Positions 59,890 to 64,000 of a stretch of DNA of 64,000 bases are shown here, one piece after another. This stretch comes from Foliamicus sp963666765 (GTDB taxonomy: Bacteria; Pseudomonadota; Gammaproteobacteria; Steroidobacterales; Foliamicaceae). The position numbers and the translations under genes were made by a program. The stretch lies in contig OY762933.1 in the NCBI GenBank assembly GCA_963666765.1, forward strand, positions 496,001-560,000. Reading direction: 5' to 3'. The notes under the pieces were generated by a model. That model was not told the origin of the DNA, ran no database searches, and saw nothing but the letters and a program-made list of their open reading frames with translations. How positions within the stretch are numbered: position 1 is the stretch's first letter; every line of letters starts with the position of its first letter.

Positions 59890-62573
59890 GATTGCTCCAG
59901 TTCCTGGATGCGGCTGAGCACCTGGTACTGTCCGCGCGCGCTGTCGTCGTAGGAGAAGATCTGCAACCGGGCATCGCCGGCGCTGAGTTCGCTCGCGGCC
60001 CTTTCCAGGGCCTGGCGCCAGGCGGCCAGGAGACTTTCCCAATTCTGGTGTTTCTTGAAGTCCCTGTGTTTCGAGATGGGTACCAATTTGGACATTGCCT
60101 TGCTGCCGGGGATGCTGGCTTCGGAATCGCAGATGCCCACGACGGAAGTTTCCCTGCCGGTCAGGTAAACGTAGGCTACGGCCGAAACGCCTCCGGTCGC
60201 GAGCGCGTAGGCCGGAAGCTGGCTGGAGCGAAGCCAATCGGGGTTGAGCCCCGAAAGCGGGAGTTTTCTGCCGGTCTTGTAGTCCAGCACCAGCGCGCCC
60301 GATTCCTCGCCGGCCTGGTCCACCCGGTCCAGGCGCATGGACAGCGTGATATCACCCAACTCAAGCTGTACCCGGTCTTCCAGCCCGGTCACGCGAAACT
60401 CTCCTCTTGCCAGGTCCAGCCGGGCCCAGTCCAGAGCCAGTTGCACCGCCCGCTCACGCTCCAGCCGCAAGAGCCCGAGCACCAGGGCGCGGGCGCCCAG
60501 CGGTTCGTCCCTGGGAATCCCGGCCGCCCATTCTTCAAGCCGGGGACGCAGTTCGTCGAAGTTCGCTTTCAGCGATTCAGCGTCTCCGTACTCGGCGTAC
60601 AGGTCGTGCAGGAGCTTGTGCACGATGCTGCCGCGATCCAGCGGGCTCAGGCCTTCCCAGGGCCTCGGATATTCCCTCGCGTGCAGGCGGTACTCCGCGA
60701 ACGCTCGAAACGGGGAGTTCAACTGACAATCCATCAGGTGGGTTCCGCCACTGAACTCCTCGCCCTCCGCCTGCCCGGGCGCCGGGTCGTCGTGGAGCTG
60801 CACAAGCGATGCGCTCGAACGCAGGTCTTCGACAAAGAGATCCGGGTGTTTGCCGCCGAGCAGCTGCGAACGCTCTCGCAGGGGAACCGAAGCGATCAAT
60901 GGACTGCAGGTCGTGGCGACGCCCTCTTCAGCGACTTCGGTCCAACTGAAAACCACCTCGTCGGCACTGGAGAGCAGCGCCGCGGTTTGCGCCCTTGCCC
61001 GCTCCAGTGCGATCTGCGGACTGGCATGGGGCATCTTCAGGCGCCTTTGCAGTCCCAGCGGAAGCAGGGGCACCGGGCGCACCGCCCTGGGCCACAGGCT
61101 GGCGCTTGCGCCGGCAACCCACAAGCGGTCGAAATGCAGGCCCGCGGCTTCATCGACGGGAAGCAGTTCCACGGCATCGTCCGGACCCTGGGGCTGGAAC
61201 TTCTGCTGACGCGCCATGGTGTTCAGCCGGGCGAGCGCCACCGGAAGCGTCACGGCGCCGCTTGCAACGGCATCGCAGCCGCCGAACTCCCCCAGCAGGC
61301 GGGTCCATGCCTCCACCGCCTGTTGCTCGCTGCTGACCAGTCCCCGCCGGCCCGGCCAACCCAGTGTGCGCAGAAACGATGTGAATACCGCGGCCCAGGT
61401 CCGGTAGGAGTGCGCCTTGCCCTTTCCGCGGGTCTTTCGCGAAGCCTGCCAAGCATTCTGAAGTAGCTCCGCGAGCCGGGGGGTTCCGCGCCCTGCCCGG
61501 GCCATGAGCTGTGGTCGCGTGATCTCCCCGCCCACCAGTTTGTCGCGCAGGCTGCGCTCGAGGTTCGCCCGCACTCCGGATTCTCTCCGCGACCCTCTCA
61601 GATAAGCGCCCCGCAGGACCCGGCTTACGGTCTCGAAATCGAATGACCTGCCCAGCAGATGGAGTGCGTCCAGCGCCATTTCCGCAGGGCCGTATTCGGC
61701 CAGGGACGGTGCTTCGGCGCTGTTCAGCGGTGCGTTCTGCGGAAACCCGCGCGCCTGCCAGGCCGGCTGCATGCGATCAAGCAAGATTCTGCGGGCCCGC
61801 TGGGCGCGATCGGAAAAATCGAAGAGCACGATTCCGGCGTTTCCGGAACCAGCCCAGAGCGCCGCCGCGTGAAGCTCCTCGTCCCCGGTCTCAAACGAAA
61901 CCTGGCATACGCTTGCCGCCTCCGGGACCGGCGGGCCTCCGGAAATCGACCCTCCGTTTGCCCGCAGGGACTCAATCAACGCGGCTTGCGGCGGCGTAAG
62001 GGCAGCGCCGAATCCGAGCAGGAACAGAGGCTTGCGCACTGCGATCGCGCCGGTTTGCAGGTCCTGCGCCAGCAACTGCGGAAGCGCCGCCGGTTCCAGC
62101 CAATTGCCTGCAGTCCGGGATTCCTCGAACCGCCCGGTCCAGCGGGCGAAACGGCGTTCATCCTCGCCTTCCACCTCGGCGCGTAAGCGCTCGAGGTTCA
62201 AGCCGTACTCAAGCGCCAGGTTCCAGCTCTTGCGGGCCAGGGTGGCGTTCTGCTCCAGGTCGAAGCCTTCGACCGCCTCCGGCCTCAGGGCCTGCTCCCA
62301 AAGCATCAGCGATCCGTGCGGCGACAACAGCGAGAACCCGCCGGCATGGCCTCCACGCAGCAGGGAATCCTCCCAGAGGCGGCGCATCCACTCCTGCCAG
62401 GAGATCACTTGCGGGCGCCGCCAGACCGTAGCGTTGGAAGCCCGCCGCCACTGGCCGTAGCGAAAACGCAGCCGCCGGGCCAGTCTTGCGGTGCCGGTAA
62501 CTGCCGAAGCCCCCTCGCGAAGCTGCGGGAACAGGTCCCTTTCGAGAACCTGCTGGTACGAGGATTTGTTCAA
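59886..62573 (-). CDS. addB: AddB-like PD-(D/E)XK nuclease, probable DNA repair protein
   Basis: Second subunit of the AddAB-like complex. It has 895 residues. The body has a degenerate helicase-like fold with ELLPVDEAAGLHFDRLWVAG and SADEVVFSWTE. The C-terminal nuclease domain starts with GSIVHKLLHDLY and contains RLDRVDQ and LVLDYKTGRKLPL, the Asp and D-Y-K active-site residues. The cysteines that hold an Fe-S cluster in Bacillus AddB are mostly absent (one in MDCQLNSPFRAF). This fits the proteobacterial group often annotated as a probable DNA repair protein, so the symbol is tentative. Confidence 0.85.
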   Translation of the reverse strand: MNKSSYQQVLERDLFPQLREGASAVTGTARLARRLRFRYGQWRRASNATVWRRPQVISWQEWMRRLWEDSLLRGGHAGGFSLLSPHGSLMLWEQALRPEAVEGFDLEQNATLARKSWNLALEYGLNLERLRAEVEGEDERRFARWTGRFEESRTAGNWLEPAALPQLLAQDLQTGAIAVRKPLFLLGFGAALTPPQAALIESLRANGGSISGGPPVPEAASVCQVSFETGDEELHAAALWAGSGNAGIVLFDFSDRAQRARRILLDRMQPAWQARGFPQNAPLNSAEAPSLAEYGPAEMALDALHLLGRSFDFETVSRVLRGAYLRGSRRESGVRANLERSLRDKLVGGEITRPQLMARAGRGTPRLAELLQNAWQASRKTRGKGKAHSYRTWAAVFTSFLRTLGWPGRRGLVSSEQQAVEAWTRLLGEFGGCDAVASGAVTLPVALARLNTMARQQKFQPQGPDDAVELLPVDEAAGLHFDRLWVAGASASLWPRAVRPVPLLPLGLQRRLKMPHASPQIALERARAQTAALLSSADEVVFSWTEVAEEGVATTCSPLIASVPLRERSQLLGGKHPDLFVEDLRSSASLVQLHDDPAPGQAEGEEFSGGTHLMDCQLNSPFRAFAEYRLHAREYPRPWEGLSPLDRGSIVHKLLHDLYAEYGDAESLKANFDELRPRLEEWAAGIPRDEPLGARALVLGLLRLERERAVQLALDWARLDLARGEFRVTGLEDRVQLELGDITLSMRLDRVDQAGEESGALVLDYKTGRKLPLSGLNPDWLRSSQLPAYALATGGVSAVAYVYLTGRETSVVGICDSEASIPGSKAMSKLVPISKHRDFKKHQNWESLLAAWRQALERAASELSAGDARLQIFSYDDSARGQYQVLSRIQELEQS

Positions 62574-62630
62574 ACCTTCAGCACGGGTGGGCTAATTGCT
62601 GTTTCTCTTGGCGAAGATGCCAAATGGACA

Positions 62631-62687
62631 CTCCGGGAAGGAGCGCGTCCTGCCCTCGTCGAAGGCGGGACGCCTTCGTTCCCGGAG
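62631..62687. repeat. Compound palindrome, GGCGGGACGCC family, BIME-like
   Basis: The inner stem GAAGGCG-GGA-CGCCTTC (62661-62677) has the same core as the repeat after ccmB. An outer stem pairs CTCCGGGAA (62631-62639) with TTCCCGGAG (62679-62687). The left half (GCGTCCTGCCCTC) reads on the minus strand as a diverged copy of the core, GAGGGCAGGACGC, so two copies lie in opposite orientation, as in a BIME. It lies between the divergent addB-like and oxidoreductase genes. Confidence 0.55.
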
Positions 62688-62735
62688 CCTAAAGGTTAAG
62701 CTACGCACGCTCAATTGCCAATCCACCCCGGGTGC

Positions 62736-64000
62736 ATGGAATATCCGCTTCTGCTTGAACCGATAACGCTGGCCGGCCGAACCGTTCGCAACCGCGTGGT
62801 TCACGCGTCGATGAGCACGCGTTATACACAGAACCAGGAAATCAACCCGCGCCTGGTGCGCTACCATGCCAATCGCGCCGCGGGCGGAGTGGGCATGATC
62901 GTGACCGAGCCGCTGAACGCGCTTCCGTGGCACGACCGCTCGCACCGCCCTGCCCTGTTCGAGCCGAACGCCCGCGATGACCTGGCCCGCTGGGCCGACA
63001 GCGTTGAAAGTCTGGGCTGCCGATTGCTGGGGCAGTTTCAGGATTCCGGGCGCGGTCACCGGGAGGCGGGGCGATCGCTGCAGGCCTGGGCCCCCTCGGC
63101 GTTGCCCGATGACCTGAGCTGGACCATGCCCAGGGAGATGCCCCGGCATCGCATTCACGAAGCGATCGAGCATTTCGGCAAAGGCGCCCGGCGACTGGAG
63201 GAAGCCGGCTTCAGCGGGGTGGAGTTGTCCGCCGGACATGGCCACCTGTTTCATCAGTTCCTGTCGCCCGCGGCCAACATACGGGAGGACGAGTACGGCG
63301 GCGACCTGGAAGGCAGGACCCGATTCGTCAGAGAGTTAATACAAATAATAACAAGTAATTGTAAGAATAGTTTCATAATAGGTCTCAAGCTCCCGGGGAC
63401 TGACGGCATACCGGGAGGCATTGATCATCCCGAGTCCGCGCGCATTACCGCCCGGCTGGCGGAGGCCGGCGGCTTTCACTACCTGGTCTATTGTGACGGT
63501 TCGCACTCCAATACGCTGGAAACCCATATTCCCGACATGAGTTACCCGCGCGCACCGTATGTCGACGGGCATGCGGAGATTGCCGCCAATGCGCCGGATG
63601 TTCCGCTCATGGCACTCGGGTTGATCACGGATCCGGCTGAGGCGGAGGGCATACTTTCCGCCGGCAAGGCGCAGATGGTGGCGCTGGGACGGCCGTTGGT
63701 GACCGACGCAGCCTGGGTGAAGAAATCCGCGGAAGGCAGGCAATCCGAGATTCGCTACTGCGTTTCCTGCAACACCTGCTGGGCGACAATCGTCGAACGC
63801 AAACCGATCCTTTGCGACAACAATCCCCGGCTCTCTCAGCCTGATGAGGTGGACTACTGGCCGCGTCCGGTAAAGCGCAAGCGCCGGGTCGTGGTAGTGG
63901 GCGCCGGCCCGGCCGGGCTGGAGGCGAGCTGGGTGGCGGCCGCGCGGGGCCACGAGGTGACGGTATTCGGTTCATCCGAGCGTCCCGGGGGCAAGGCGTA
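62736..64000 (+). CDS. Old-yellow-enzyme/2,4-dienoyl-CoA reductase family oxidoreductase (cut by window edge)
   Basis: FMN- and Fe-S-containing NADH:flavin oxidoreductase; the first 421 codons are present. It opens with the family pattern PLLLEPITLAGRTVRNRVVH. SGVELSAGHGHLFHQFLSP, LMALGLITDPAEAEGIL and MVALGRPLVTD are FMN-site motifs. The [4Fe-4S] cysteines are YCVSCNTCW and ILCDNNP. The second domain begins with RVVVVGAGPAGLEASW. Codons 201-218 (63336-63389) are strongly AT-rich inside an otherwise GC-rich gene. The substrate is unknown. Confidence 0.9.
   Translation, partial: MEYPLLLEPITLAGRTVRNRVVHASMSTRYTQNQEINPRLVRYHANRAAGGVGMIVTEPLNALPWHDRSHRPALFEPNARDDLARWADSVESLGCRLLGQFQDSGRGHREAGRSLQAWAPSALPDDLSWTMPREMPRHRIHEAIEHFGKGARRLEEAGFSGVELSAGHGHLFHQFLSPAANIREDEYGGDLEGRTRFVRELIQIITSNCKNSFIIGLKLPGTDGIPGGIDHPESARITARLAEAGGFHYLVYCDGSHSNTLETHIPDMSYPRAPYVDGHAEIAANAPDVPLMALGLITDPAEAEGILSAGKAQMVALGRPLVTDAAWVKKSAEGRQSEIRYCVSCNTCWATIVERKPILCDNNPRLSQPDEVDYWPRPVKRKRRVVVVGAGPAGLEASWVAAARGHEVTVFGSSERPGGKA

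Noticed and set aside
59890..60237. N-terminal extension of the AddA-like protein inside addB
   Set aside because: The extra 116 residues do not resemble helicase sequence; the GTG at 59889 overlaps the addB-like stop as expected for coupled genes.
1..64000. tRNA, rRNA, CRISPR arrays and riboswitches
   Set aside because: Nothing with a convincing cloverleaf, repeat-spacer pattern or known aptamer shape was seen on reading; absence cannot be proven without a covariance-model search.

Overview
This 64 kb window is GC-rich, gene-dense chromosomal DNA from a Gram-negative bacterium, most likely a gammaproteobacterium. The pointers are a TonB-dependent receptor, a ccmABCDEFGHI cytochrome c maturation operon, type II secretion genes, the fabG-acpP-fabF-mltG-tmk-holB-pilZ order and a proteobacterial AddAB-like helicase-nuclease pair. 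No rRNA, tRNA or CRISPR array was seen, so the genus cannot be fixed. Many genes overlap by 1-11 bases, and GTG or TTG starts are common.

Layout. 1-716 is the start of a TonB-dependent receptor that runs off the left edge. 877-14054 (minus) is a complete glycogen and maltodextrin operon, glgC-glgA-glgX-malQ-pgm-glgP-glgB. It covers ADP-glucose synthesis, chain elongation, branching, phosphorolysis, debranching, disproportionation and glucose-1-P/glucose-6-P exchange. 14288-18344 (plus) is a DctPQM-type TRAP transporter followed by a PLP aminotransferase. 18345-23640 is an accessory island: a HigBA-like toxin-antitoxin pair, a single-chain MmeI-like (type IIL) restriction-modification enzyme, a translationally coupled membrane pentapeptide-repeat protein, and a truncated tyrosine recombinase beside nested repeats.

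23662-27927 holds two methyltransferases, a small unknown protein, a dienelactone-hydrolase-like protein and a quinone-oxidoreductase-like enzyme. 27961-34645 is the ccm operon for haem export and apocytochrome c handling. 34691-41513 looks like a membrane-lipid modification cluster: a saccharopine dehydrogenase-like/DUF4166 protein, an acyl desaturase, a flavin amine-oxidase-like protein, a DUF1365 protein, a cyclopropane fatty acid synthase-like methyltransferase and an unknown membrane protein. 41599-46446 holds a secreted BNR beta-propeller divergent from a TlpA-type thioredoxin, a ferredoxin-NADP reductase-like flavoprotein and an ArnT-like glycosyltransferase.

46474-51903 (minus) is the fatty acid and replication housekeeping cluster fabG, acpP, fabF, mltG, tmk, holB, pilZ. 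51956-56599 (plus) is gspGHIJKLM, the pseudopilins and inner-membrane platform of a type II secretion system; gspC-F are not in the window. 56596-62573 (minus) is the addB-addA-like pair. 62736-64000 is the start of an old-yellow-enzyme/2,4-dienoyl-CoA reductase family protein that runs off the right edge.

The most interesting region is the 18.4-23.6 kb island, where a solitary type IIL enzyme is coupled to a two-TM pentapeptide-repeat protein. Second come the lipid-modification cluster and a small family of GC-rich palindromic intergenic repeats. All functions are assigned by reading motifs and gene order; no database search was run.
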